Shown here one piece after another: positions 9,115-17,286 of a stretch of 64,000 nucleotides of DNA. Source of the stretch: Ruminococcus sp. CAG:563 (GTDB taxonomy: Bacteria > Bacillota > Clostridia > Oscillospirales > Acutalibacteraceae); the NCBI GenBank assembly GCA_000434915.1, contig FR882087.1:152177-216176 (forward strand). Direction: 5' to 3'. The position numbers were made by a program, and so were the translations under genes. The notes beneath the pieces were generated by a model. The model did not search any database, was not told the origin of the DNA, and saw only the letters and a program-made list of their open reading frames with translations. Within the stretch, counting starts at the first letter, position 1. Every line of letters begins with the position of its first letter.

Positions 9115-12100
9115 TTAGGCGATTGTACGGTTTACATAGTCAACAATAGCAACACCAACTGCAACCATGTTGGAGTTCTTTGAGTCACCGGAGTCAATAA
9201 TGTTATCGCCGTTCATATCTGCTGCAACCGAAAGGTAAGCTTCTTCAAATACACCAAGTCCTGTACCGACAATGTTGATTGCCGATGTATCGTTGGAGTC
9301 GGAGACGCCGTCACCGTTAAGGTCATTTGTTACAGCAACTGTGTATGTTTCAATAACTTTGCCTGAAGAATCCTTAACATTAATAACTGCGCCTGTTGAG
9401 AAGACACCGTTACCGTTGTTGTTTACTTCAAGAGTGCAGTTCTCAAGCTTTGTAAAGTAATGGTCAGCACCATACTTCTCTCCGCCATATACACCTGCAA
9501 GAACCTTGCCGCCTGTTGTTTCAACAACCTGAACGTCACTGATAAGCTCATATGTCGGGGTTGTCGGAGTAGCTCCGCCTGCCTCGATGAGTCTCTTCTG
9601 ATACTCAAGGAGCATCTCATAAGCTGTGTTAACCTTTGTCTGTCTGAGATCCGATGAAGCATCGTTGTTTACAGATGTTGCAAAGTTAAGTGCTGTCTGA
9701 TATGCTGCCCATGAATCAGCTGTGTAGTTAGCTGAGTTGTAGCCCTTCGCCTGAGCATTTGCAAGCTCATAAGCAAGGTGAGTCTTCAATGCGTCCTTCT
9801 TAAGAAGACGGCTGCCGTAAAGGCTGAGACGATGGTTTCTGTAAGTAACAGTAAGTGAATCGGCCGGATATGTCTTGCCCTCTGCGTCGGGAGTCTCGGC
9901 TCTGTTGATCATTCTGTTAGCTTCCTTAACCTCTGCACGATAGTTGTAATATGTGTACGGCTCATAATCCGCAACACCGAAGAAGCTGTAATCAGCGTCT
10001 GTGTATGACTTACCCTCGTTTGACGGAGCGTAAGAATTCATAATTGCCTTTGTGGAATCAAGTCCGCCTGCCATCTCGTTAGCGTCGAGAGTCTCAACAG
10101 CTGCCTTAAGAGCTGTGTAAGCTGACTGATACTTCTTAGCCTTTGTGTTTCTGAAAGCACCCTGAACAAACGGTGAGTAAACTGCGTCGACAGCTTCCTT
10201 CATTGCCTTCTCCCAATCTGACCAGCCTGCGCTGTAGTTGGAAGCCTGACGGTGTCTGCCGATTTCAGATGAAAGGAGTGAGCCAAGGCCGAACTCTTCA
10301 TAGCAGAATACCTTAACGGCTGTTGAAGCCTTTGTTGAACCGAACTGAGCACCGATGTTGTATGTATACAGCTTGGATGTCATTGTACCAACCTTACAGA
10401 TTGCTGTCCAAGCGGCATCCTTCTCTTCCTGAGTAAGAGCATCGTATGCAGCAGTTGTTTCGAAGATGTATGACTTAGCGATACCGTTCTGGTCGCCTGT
10501 CTTGCCGAGAATATCAAATTTCTCGTCCTTAACAGCAAGATAAGTAGCGTTGATCGGTGCTGTTGATGTTGCAACAACAGATGCATTCTTTACTTCATTT
10601 GCTGTTGTGTTTTCAAATGTGTACTGAGCTCTGTAAAGGTCTCTCATGCTGCTTGCATAAATATATGCAGGACCACCTGTGATATGGTAGTTACCCTTTG
10701 TATAGCTGATCTGCTTGCCGCTATCATCATCGGCAGCAGCTGAGATAAAGCTGTAAACATACTCAGTGATAGGTGTGCTTGTGAGGCTGCTTCCGTCCTC
10801 AGTCAATACATCATAAGTAATTGCAACGATGAACGGAGCAGAACCTGAGTATGTGCTTGTTGCAGCAACACTGATGTTTGCCTCTTCACCACCGGCAACC
10901 TTTGTCTTATCCGATGTAAGCTTAAGAACAGAGCTGTTTGATGTAATACTCTTGATATCATATGTGTAAAGCTGATCCTGTTCGAATCCGCCGTTGGCCT
11001 TTGTATAGCCTGTGTTGATACCTGAAGAGTTGTTACGAAGTTTGATTGTGAAGCTCGGAGAACCTGTCTTGTCATAAATGAATTTATCACAAGTAACGGT
11101 CGGGAACTTGAATTCCTGAGCTGTTGTAAGTTCAAGAATCGAGCAAACAATCGGAAGAGCACCCTTAACAAGGTTTGCTCTGTAGTTGTAAAGGTCTGAG
11201 AAAATTGCATTAACCGTGCTTGCAAGAGCAGCGTTGGTTACAAGTGCATCGAAAGTTGTAGCTGAAGCATTGAAAGCACCCGGGAAGATGATGTTAACAA
11301 TTCTTGTAACTATATCGAGAACTGCAGCCTTCGGAGTCTTGTTAAGATCAGAAGCTGACGGGAAAGCAGAAATCTCAAACATATCAAGGACGCCCTTGAG
11401 GTCAAGGTTTGCGATCTTCTTGATAAGGTTATCAATTACAAATGTCTTGACATCCTTGTTTGCAGATGTCGGAAGCCAGTTGAGACCGAACAAGCCGTCA
11501 ACAATCTTGTTGAGTGTTGTCCAGCCGCTGTCGCTTGTGCTGAGTGAAAGACCATTGAGAAGTCCGCCGTAGTTTTCGATACCGTACTGAGCAGCGATCT
11601 TAAGCTGCTGATCAACACCGTTCATATCGGAAACATAGGAAAGACCCATATCAATAGCTGAGTTTACGCTATAGATAGCATAGTTAACACCCATAACAAT
11701 GATCGTATCAAGGTTATGTGCATAGCCGGAGAAGTCAAGCTCGGGAGCAGATGTTGCAAGGAGCTGAGTCATTCCGTAGTATGCAAAGTCAACGATTGTT
11801 GTTACGTCATCGGGAATGTACATACCCTTAACCGAACCGTTGATGATTGCACGGAGAGCATAAACGATAAGCTCTTCATTTGACATCTTGTTAACTTCCT
11901 CAGGTGTAGCAACCTTAATGTAGGAAGCGAAGAAATCCTTGCCTGTGTTAACAAGAACTGCCTTTGCAAGACCAACAAGGTTATCCATAAGAACGGAGTT
12001 GTCGCCTGTCTTCCAGGTATAAACGCCGGACTTGAGGAGAAGGCTAACGAATGAACCGAGGATGTTGTTAAGCTGCGAGATAAACGAAGCGTTTGTGAAA

Positions 12101-13053
12101 GTAAATCCGCTATATGTATAGTCGATGTTGAGATACTTTGCATAGCCGTTAAGGTTATCTCTGTTAGCTTCAACCTTGTTACCGTTAGCATCCTTAACAT
12201 AGGAGCCGTCCGGATTCTTCTGGAACTCTACACCGCAAGCCTTCTTAATCTCATCCTTAACGCTGCCGTTAAGAGCGTCGAGAACAAGTGAAGAATTGAA
12301 TACCTTCTTGAGAGCGGTATCAATGAATGTGTAGGTTGTTCCGGAACTGATGTTTGTAGAACCGTTGAGCTCGGGAAGGTACTGAGCGATAAGATTGTCA
12401 ATAAGCTTCTGAGCCATTGAGTCGACAGACTCTGTTACAGTCTTCGGGACTGTCGGCTTAACCTTATTGCCGGCAGAATCCTTAGTCGTGTAAACTACCT
12501 CATAGAGCATCTTTTTGAGAAGCTGGTTAACATCAGTATAGTCGCTGAGGTCAACAACTGAGGGAAGAATCGTGCCGAGGTTGATTGTCTGGTCAACGTA
12601 GCTAACGAAAATGCCCTTGTTGTCATAAAGGAACTGGAGAACAGCGTAGAGAACGTTGATATCTCCGCTCGATCTTCTGACTGAAGCAAAAGCGTTAGCA
12701 TTGAGGTTGGCAAGGTCGCCAAGCATTCCTTTGAATGTTTCAAAGGTTCGGCCGGTTACGAAATTGTAAACCGACTCCATCGTTTTGTCAACTGATGTAA
12801 GATCAAGTTCGCCGATACCGTAAAGATCAGACTTTTCAAGTTTGATCTGCTCCTTACCGAGCATACGGTCAAGCTCATCAACAGCTGCCGATGCATACTG
12901 ATCTGTTGTAAGAACAGGCTTATCAAGCTTATTGTACTGACCCTTGATAGCGTCACCCTTATAAGCGGAATAAGCGCTTGCACCGATAACGAGCGTTGAA
13001 AGAACCATGATCATTGCAAGAATGACACTGAGGAATCTTTTTGCATTACTCAT
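9115..13053 (-). CDS. Large secreted dockerin protein of unknown function
   Basis: 1312 residues. Signal peptide about 1-28 (ASA cleavage site). Residues about 30-700 are mainly helical, rich in short hydrophobic helices, and match no family I recognise. A beta-rich middle part follows (about 700-900). Near 1130-1185 is one FIVAR-like helical repeat, related in pattern to those of the 3689-7819 protein. The C-terminus is a type I dockerin with loops DLNGDGVSDSND and DMNGDNIIDSGD. No glycoside hydrolase or other catalytic signature was seen. GGAGG precedes the ATG. Its mRNA has a leader of about 270 nt. It probably belongs to the same surface complex as the two following genes. Confidence 0.75.
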   Translation of the reverse strand: MSNAKRFLSVILAMIMVLSTLVIGASAYSAYKGDAIKGQYNKLDKPVLTTDQYASAAVDELDRMLGKEQIKLEKSDLYGIGELDLTSVDKTMESVYNFVTGRTFETFKGMLGDLANLNANAFASVRRSSGDINVLYAVLQFLYDNKGIFVSYVDQTINLGTILPSVVDLSDYTDVNQLLKKMLYEVVYTTKDSAGNKVKPTVPKTVTESVDSMAQKLIDNLIAQYLPELNGSTNISSGTTYTFIDTALKKVFNSSLVLDALNGSVKDEIKKACGVEFQKNPDGSYVKDANGNKVEANRDNLNGYAKYLNIDYTYSGFTFTNASFISQLNNILGSFVSLLLKSGVYTWKTGDNSVLMDNLVGLAKAVLVNTGKDFFASYIKVATPEEVNKMSNEELIVYALRAIINGSVKGMYIPDDVTTIVDFAYYGMTQLLATSAPELDFSGYAHNLDTIIVMGVNYAIYSVNSAIDMGLSYVSDMNGVDQQLKIAAQYGIENYGGLLNGLSLSTSDSGWTTLNKIVDGLFGLNWLPTSANKDVKTFVIDNLIKKIANLDLKGVLDMFEISAFPSASDLNKTPKAAVLDIVTRIVNIIFPGAFNASATTFDALVTNAALASTVNAIFSDLYNYRANLVKGALPIVCSILELTTAQEFKFPTVTCDKFIYDKTGSPSFTIKLRNNSSGINTGYTKANGGFEQDQLYTYDIKSITSNSSVLKLTSDKTKVAGGEEANISVAATSTYSGSAPFIVAITYDVLTEDGSSLTSTPITEYVYSFISAAADDDSGKQISYTKGNYHITGGPAYIYASSMRDLYRAQYTFENTTANEVKNASVVATSTAPINATYLAVKDEKFDILGKTGDQNGIAKSYIFETTAAYDALTQEEKDAAWTAICKVGTMTSKLYTYNIGAQFGSTKASTAVKVFCYEEFGLGSLLSSEIGRHRQASNYSAGWSDWEKAMKEAVDAVYSPFVQGAFRNTKAKKYQSAYTALKAAVETLDANEMAGGLDSTKAIMNSYAPSNEGKSYTDADYSFFGVADYEPYTYYNYRAEVKEANRMINRAETPDAEGKTYPADSLTVTYRNHRLSLYGSRLLKKDALKTHLAYELANAQAKGYNSANYTADSWAAYQTALNFATSVNNDASSDLRQTKVNTAYEMLLEYQKRLIEAGGATPTTPTYELISDVQVVETTGGKVLAGVYGGEKYGADHYFTKLENCTLEVNNNGNGVFSTGAVINVKDSSGKVIETYTVAVTNDLNGDGVSDSNDTSAINIVGTGLGVFEEAYLSVAADMNGDNIIDSGDSKNSNMVAVGVAIVDYVNRTIA

Positions 13054-13227
13054 TTTGGGATTGCACCTCCATAAAAATTATATGCCTTTAGCATACATAC
13101 CGCACTGTTTTTTTCAGTCCGTGCCGACTGACGCGACATCATTACGTCTTTGCCTCATCTTTCGTTCCAAACATTTTGCCGTCAAAACCTTCCCGCATCG
13201 GCAGCTCAGTCGTCAAACGTCAGAGTG

Positions 13228-13287
13228 GCGCAACGTCATTACGACGCATTCTTGAACCAGGTGGGTCGTAATGAGGTTTTCATGCGC
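13228..13287 (-). ncRNA. Structured element in the 5' leader of the large dockerin gene
   Basis: In the 462-base gap between the dockerin gene and guaB, the reverse strand can form an outer stem (GCGCA, 13283-13287 with 13228-13232). It encloses a perfect 9-bp stem (CATTACGAC, 13237-13245 with 13265-13273). The element is inside the transcript that starts near 13324. A third GACnTCATTACG-like copy lies near 13131-13145. I compared it with the c-di-GMP-I consensus and the helices do not fit. Function unknown. Confidence 0.5.
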
Positions 13288-13330
13288 AAGACGCAATTCG
13301 CCTAATGACACCACTTTTATGGTTAGTTTA

Positions 13331-13359
13331 ACTATAACGCATAAAACGTCAAAAGTCAA
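13331..13359 (-). promoter_or_regulatory. Promoter of the dockerin/FIVAR gene cluster
   Basis: Reverse strand TTGACT (13354-13359), 17 bases, TATAGT (13331-13336). It predicts a start near 13324 and a leader of about 270 nt before the ATG at 13053. Confidence 0.7.
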
Positions 13360-13450
13360 TATTTTTTTAGTTGTATTATTGATTTTGTACATTTTATACA
13401 TAAGTAATAATAGAATTTTGTATCATTCTTTTTATGAATTATATGCAAAT

Positions 13451-13500
13451 AAAAAAAGCAGCAGAGCATACATTATAAAATATAACATATACCCTGCCGT
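13451..13500 (-). terminator. guaB terminator
   Basis: Reverse strand: a GCAGGGTATAT arm pairs (with G:U pairs) with the later ATGCTCTGCTGC arm, followed by TTTTTTT. It starts about 16 bases past the guaB stop. Confidence 0.75.
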
Positions 13501-13515
13501 TTCGACATTTTATGA

Positions 13516-14982
13516 TTATTTTGTACCGGAATAGTTAGGTGCTTCCTTTGTGATAAATACGTCGTGAGGATGGCTTTCGATAAGACCGGCATTCGTTATT
13601 CTGACGAACTTCGTCTTTGTCTTGAGCTCCTCGATATTATGGCAGCCGCAGTAACCCATACCTGAGCGTAAACCGCCGAGCATCTGGAAGATTGTGTCTC
13701 CGAGAGGTCCCTTGTAAGGAACGCGGCCTTCAACTCCTTCGGGAACAAGCTTTTTGTTGTCCTCCTGGAAATATCTGTCCTTGCTGCCGTTTGCCATAGC
13801 TGCGAGACTGCCCATTCCACGGTAAACCTTGAAGCTTCTGCCCTGGAAAATTTCGGTTGCACCCGGACTTTCCTTACAGCCTGCAACGAGTGAACCGACC
13901 ATGATTGCGCTTGCGCCTGCGGCGATAGCTTTAACAATTTCGCCGGAATACTTGATACCGCCGTCTGCGATAACGGGAATACCGTGCTTTGCGGCAGCGT
14001 TTGCGGAATCGAATATTGCCGTAATTTGCGGAACACCGATACCTGCAACAACTCGGGTTGTACAAATCGAGCCGGGGCCGATACCGACCTTAACCACATC
14101 TGCACCTGCGGCGATAAGCGCCTCGGTTGCTTCTGCCGTTGCAACGTTACCTGCACAAAGTGTTATATTCGGAAAAGCCGTCTTAACTTTTTCAACCGCT
14201 TTAAGAATATTCTTGCTGTGGCCGTGAGCCGAATCAAGAACAAACATATCTGCTCCCGCTTTTGCAAGCATGCCTGCTCTGTCAAGCACATCGGCAGTTG
14301 CACCGATAGCTGCACCGCAGAGAAGTCTGCCGCCGTTATCACGAGCGGAGTTCGGATACTGCACGCTCTTTTCAATATCCTTTATTGTAATGAGTCCTTT
14401 GAGATATCCTTCATCGTCAACAAGCGGAAGCTTTTCGATTCTGTGCTTCATAAGAATCTGCTTTGCCTGTTCAAGCGTCGTGCCGACGGGAGCTGTAACA
14501 AGATGATCCTTTGTCATGACTTCACTGATTTTGATGTTGAAATCCGTCATGAAACGCATGTCACGGTTTGTGAGAATTCCGACAAGCTTTCCGCTTTCGT
14601 CACAAATCGGAACACCGGAAATTTTATACTTCTTGCAGAGATTTTCTGCATCATACGCATAATGATCCGGAGTAAGACTGAACGGCTGAGCGATAACGCC
14701 GTTCTCTGAACGTTTTACCTTGTCAACCTCCTGAGCCTGAAGCTCCATCGGCATATTCTTGTGAATAACACCGATACCGCCTTCACGAGCGATTGCGATT
14801 GCCATAGGTGCTTCCGTAACTGTATCCATAGCCGCAGTCAAAATAGGTGTTTGAAGAACAATTGTGTCCGAAAGCTTTGTCGATATGTCGATATCCTTGG
14901 GAAGAATATCAGATTCAGCAGGAATAAGCAGCACATCGTCAAATGTCAAGCCTTCTTTTCCGAATTTTTCATCAAAAGTCAT
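13516..14982 (-). CDS. guaB: Inosine-5'-monophosphate dehydrogenase
   Basis: Oxidises IMP to XMP with NAD+, the first step of GMP synthesis. 488 residues, normal for bacterial IMPDH. The TIM-barrel starts with LTFDDVLLIPA (about 12-22). Two CBS domains are inserted at about 95-205. The catalytic loop GIGPGSICTTR (about 300-310) holds the nucleophilic Cys307. YRGMGSLAAM and the C-terminal flap region are also present. The ATG follows GTGGAGG. It is monocistronic, with its own promoter (15016-15044) and terminator. No guanine or PRPP riboswitch is visible in the short leader. Confidence 0.97.
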   Translation of the reverse strand: MTFDEKFGKEGLTFDDVLLIPAESDILPKDIDISTKLSDTIVLQTPILTAAMDTVTEAPMAIAIAREGGIGVIHKNMPMELQAQEVDKVKRSENGVIAQPFSLTPDHYAYDAENLCKKYKISGVPICDESGKLVGILTNRDMRFMTDFNIKISEVMTKDHLVTAPVGTTLEQAKQILMKHRIEKLPLVDDEGYLKGLITIKDIEKSVQYPNSARDNGGRLLCGAAIGATADVLDRAGMLAKAGADMFVLDSAHGHSKNILKAVEKVKTAFPNITLCAGNVATAEATEALIAAGADVVKVGIGPGSICTTRVVAGIGVPQITAIFDSANAAAKHGIPVIADGGIKYSGEIVKAIAAGASAIMVGSLVAGCKESPGATEIFQGRSFKVYRGMGSLAAMANGSKDRYFQEDNKKLVPEGVEGRVPYKGPLGDTIFQMLGGLRSGMGYCGCHNIEELKTKTKFVRITNAGLIESHPHDVFITKEAPNYSGTK

Positions 14983-15015
14983 TTTACAACCTCCACTCAG
15001 AATATAAATTGTCTT

Positions 15016-15044
15016 ATTCTATCGCAAAATCAAAAATAAATCAA
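15016..15044 (-). promoter_or_regulatory. guaB promoter
   Basis: Reverse strand TTGATT (15039-15044), 17 bases, TAGAAT (15016-15021). Apart from this promoter and the terminator at 15183-15238, I see nothing in the 301-base gap 14983-15283. Confidence 0.65.
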
Positions 15045-15182
15045 GCCTTTTTTGAAATAATTTTTTTCAAGTTTATCAACAGTAGAAACGTAGGCTGTCA
15101 AATTAGGATGCGGAAAGTGTTTTCTTCACTCACGAAGCTGTATTCGTATACTGTCAGAGGGCAATAAAGCACTTAGAGGAAC

Positions 15183-15238
15183 AAAAAAGCCATAATCCAC
15201 AATCCGTCTTTTTAAACCGTAATGTGAATTATAGCTTT
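15183..15238 (-). terminator. Terminator of the Na+-decarboxylase operon
   Basis: Reverse strand: an AGCTATAATTCACA arm pairs with TGTGGATTATGGCT (two G:U pairs), followed by TTTTTTG. It lies about 45 bases past the stop of the beta-subunit gene. Confidence 0.75.
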
Positions 15239-15283
15239 AATTATTCTGTTCTTCGGTCTGTGCCTGAGGAGGCATTACCTATT

Positions 15284-16477
15284 TTACTGGAACATGATGA
15301 GCAAGAATCCTGCCGCAACGGCTGAACCGATAACGCCGGCAACATTCGGACCCATAGCGTGCATGAGAAGGAAGTTGGTCGGGTTATACTTTCTGCCCTC
15401 GTTCTGAGCAACACGGGCAGCCATAGGAACGGCCGAAACACCCGCAGCACCGATGAGCGGATTAATCTTACCGCCTGTAACAAGGTAAAGAAGCTTTCCG
15501 AGGAGAACGCCGCCAACTGTTGAGAAGCAGAAAGCGATAAGTCCGAGAGCAACAATCTTAAGAGTCTGAACCTGAAGGAAGCTCTGACCGTTTGCCGTTG
15601 CACCGACGGTAACGCCAAGAAGGATAACAATGATATTGTTAAGTGCATTCTGAGCAACATCGGAAAGTCTGTCAACAACGCCGCACTCACGGAAAAGATT
15701 GCCAAGCATGAACATACCGAGAAGCGGAGCAACCGACGGAAGAATGAGCGCAACAAGAACAAGAACGATTACCGGGAAGATAATCTTCTCTGTCTTTGTA
15801 ACCTTTCTGAGCTGGGTCATCTTGACCTCACGCTCTTTCTTCGTAGTGAGAGCCTTCATGATAGGAGGCTGAATAAGCGGAATCAGCGCCATGTACGAGT
15901 ACGCCGCAAGTGCAATAGGTGCAAGAAGATGCGACGCCAGCTTTGAAGTAAGATAAATAGCCGTCGGGCCGTCTGCACCGCCGATGATAGCGATTGAAGC
16001 GGCTTCCTGCGGATCGAATCCGAGTGCAATGGCTATAAGGAAAGCAACATAAATACCAAGCTGTGCCGCTGCGCCGAGAAGCAGACTGACAGGATTGGAA
16101 AGCAGAGGTCCGAAGTCAGTCATTGCACCGACGCCCATGAAGATAAGACACGGGAATATGTTTGATTTAACGCCGGCGTAAATAATTCGCAGAACACCGG
16201 AATCGTACCAATGTTCACCCTGACCGGCAAGCGAGCCGTCGCCGCCGAATATCTGACCGGCTGTGAGGTCATCCATGATACCTGCGCCGGGGAGGTTTGC
16301 AAGAAGAATACCGAATGCGATAGGAACCAAAAGAAGAGGTTCAAATCTGAATTTTGGATGAATGGCAAGGAAAAGGAACACGAACGAAACGAGGATCATT
16401 ACAAGATTCTGCCACTCAAGAGTTGCAAATCCGGACGATTCCCACAAGCCTTTCAAAACATTTAAAATTAAGTCCAT
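15284..16477 (-). CDS. oadB: Na+-translocating decarboxylase beta subunit
   Basis: Integral membrane subunit that decarboxylates carboxybiotin and pumps Na+ outward. 397 residues with about ten hydrophobic segments. The family core GGADGPTAIYLTSKLA (about 165-180), including the conserved Asp in GGADGPT, is intact; so is the C-terminal AVPMAARVAQ-type region. It is the last gene of a four-gene operon (carboxyltransferase, small gamma subunit, biotin carrier, beta). The same fold serves glutaconyl-CoA and methylmalonyl-CoA decarboxylases. Oxaloacetate is inferred from the carboxyltransferase encoded at the start of the operon. AAAGGACGG precedes the ATG. Confidence 0.93.
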   Translation of the reverse strand: MDLILNVLKGLWESSGFATLEWQNLVMILVSFVFLFLAIHPKFRFEPLLLVPIAFGILLANLPGAGIMDDLTAGQIFGGDGSLAGQGEHWYDSGVLRIIYAGVKSNIFPCLIFMGVGAMTDFGPLLSNPVSLLLGAAAQLGIYVAFLIAIALGFDPQEAASIAIIGGADGPTAIYLTSKLASHLLAPIALAAYSYMALIPLIQPPIMKALTTKKEREVKMTQLRKVTKTEKIIFPVIVLVLVALILPSVAPLLGMFMLGNLFRECGVVDRLSDVAQNALNNIIVILLGVTVGATANGQSFLQVQTLKIVALGLIAFCFSTVGGVLLGKLLYLVTGGKINPLIGAAGVSAVPMAARVAQNEGRKYNPTNFLLMHAMGPNVAGVIGSAVAAGFLLIMFQ

Positions 16478-16495
16478 TCTGAATACCGTCCTTTA

Positions 16496-16897
16496 TTATA
16501 AAACTGCAAGAATCTGATCCGTATCAACCGTTGATCCCTTTGAAACAAGGAGCTGCTTGATTGTGCCGTCGCAAGGAGCAACAATTTCGTTCTCCATTTT
16601 CATTGCCTCAAGAACAAGGACAACATCGCCGGCCTTAACCGCCTGACCCTCGGCAACGTTCAGTTTGAGAATTGTGCCGGGCATCGGAGATGTGATCTGA
16701 GTTCCGCTGACCGCCGTGCCGACTACTGCTGCCGGTGCACCGGGAGCAGTGCTTGCCGCCGGGGCAGGTGCTGCAACAGGAGCCGCAGGAGCAACGGGAG
16801 CAACCGGAGCGGCATTGCTTACGGAGGTGATAACGGCTTCGCTTTCGTTAACCTCTACATCATACTTTTTTCCGTTTAACGTAACAACATATTTCAT
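16496..16897 (-). CDS. Biotin carboxyl carrier subunit of the Na+-decarboxylase
   Basis: 133 residues. An N-terminal about 25-residue strand region (MKYVVTLNGKKYDVEV) is followed by an Ala/Pro-rich flexible linker (about 29-60) and a biotinyl-lipoyl domain. The domain carries EAMKMEN, with Lys100 the predicted biotinylation site. It shuttles CO2 between the carboxyltransferase and the membrane beta subunit. In Klebsiella-type oxaloacetate decarboxylase this domain is fused to the alpha subunit; here it is a separate gene, as is usual in Clostridia. It ends 18 bases before the beta-subunit ATG and starts right at the stop of the gamma-like gene. Confidence 0.94.
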   Translation of the reverse strand: MKYVVTLNGKKYDVEVNESEAVITSVSNAAPVAPVAPAAPVAAPAPAASTAPGAPAAVVGTAVSGTQITSPMPGTILKLNVAEGQAVKAGDVVLVLEAMKMENEIVAPCDGTIKQLLVSKGSTVDTDQILAVL

Positions 16898-17272
16898 TTA
16901 CTTGTCCTCCGATAATTTAATGGATTTGAATGCAAGCCTGTCAAGGCTTATTCCGCTCTGGTGACTTACTATTGCCATAATGACAGCCGCCGTAGGCTCA
17001 TCAACGCCTACAAGTTCAACGCCCGGCTGAGCAGGCTGTGCCGCAGGAGCTGCCGGTGCGGCAGGTGTCGTGGCAGCGGGAGCTTTTGCAGTTTCGCTTG
17101 TTTTATCGAAAATTGCGGCAATAGCTTTGATGAACAAAGCAATAATCGCAAGGATTACAATAACCGTAATAAATCCGACAACCGCAACAAGAGCCGCCTT
17201 ACCGAAATCCATGGCATCATTCGAGCCGTAGATTTGAGTAAAAACGCCAAGAAGTTTAGGAGTCATATTCAT
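16898..17272 (-). CDS. oadG: Na+-decarboxylase gamma/OadG-like small membrane subunit
   Basis: 124 residues. One N-terminal transmembrane helix (about 22-48, AALVAVVGFITVIVILA), a short charged stretch, an Ala/Pro-rich linker, and an acidic C-terminal region. OadG anchors the carboxyltransferase to the membrane beta subunit and stabilises the complex. The ATG at 17272 follows AGGAGG by 9 bases. A longer reading would need a TTG overlapping that ribosome site and the end of the preceding gene. Small subunits of this type diverge strongly, so identity rests on size, topology and operon position. Confidence 0.85.
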   Translation of the reverse strand: MNMTPKLLGVFTQIYGSNDAMDFGKAALVAVVGFITVIVILAIIALFIKAIAAIFDKTSETAKAPAATTPAAPAAPAAQPAQPGVELVGVDEPTAAVIMAIVSHQSGISLDRLAFKSIKLSEDK

Positions 17273-17286
17273 ATTCGTTTTCCTCC

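Noticed and set aside
13054..13324. Possible c-di-GMP-I riboswitch in the dockerin leader (GGCAAA, GAAA and GGCAAAG pieces in order)
   Set aside because: The pieces occur, but the sequences around the GAAA do not pair as the P1b helix requires, and the second helix with GGTAGC/TTACCG-like elements is missing.
13984..14709. 241-codon open frame opposite guaB
   Set aside because: It is fully antisense to a strongly conserved gene, Cys/Arg-rich, with no ribosome site or family resemblance.
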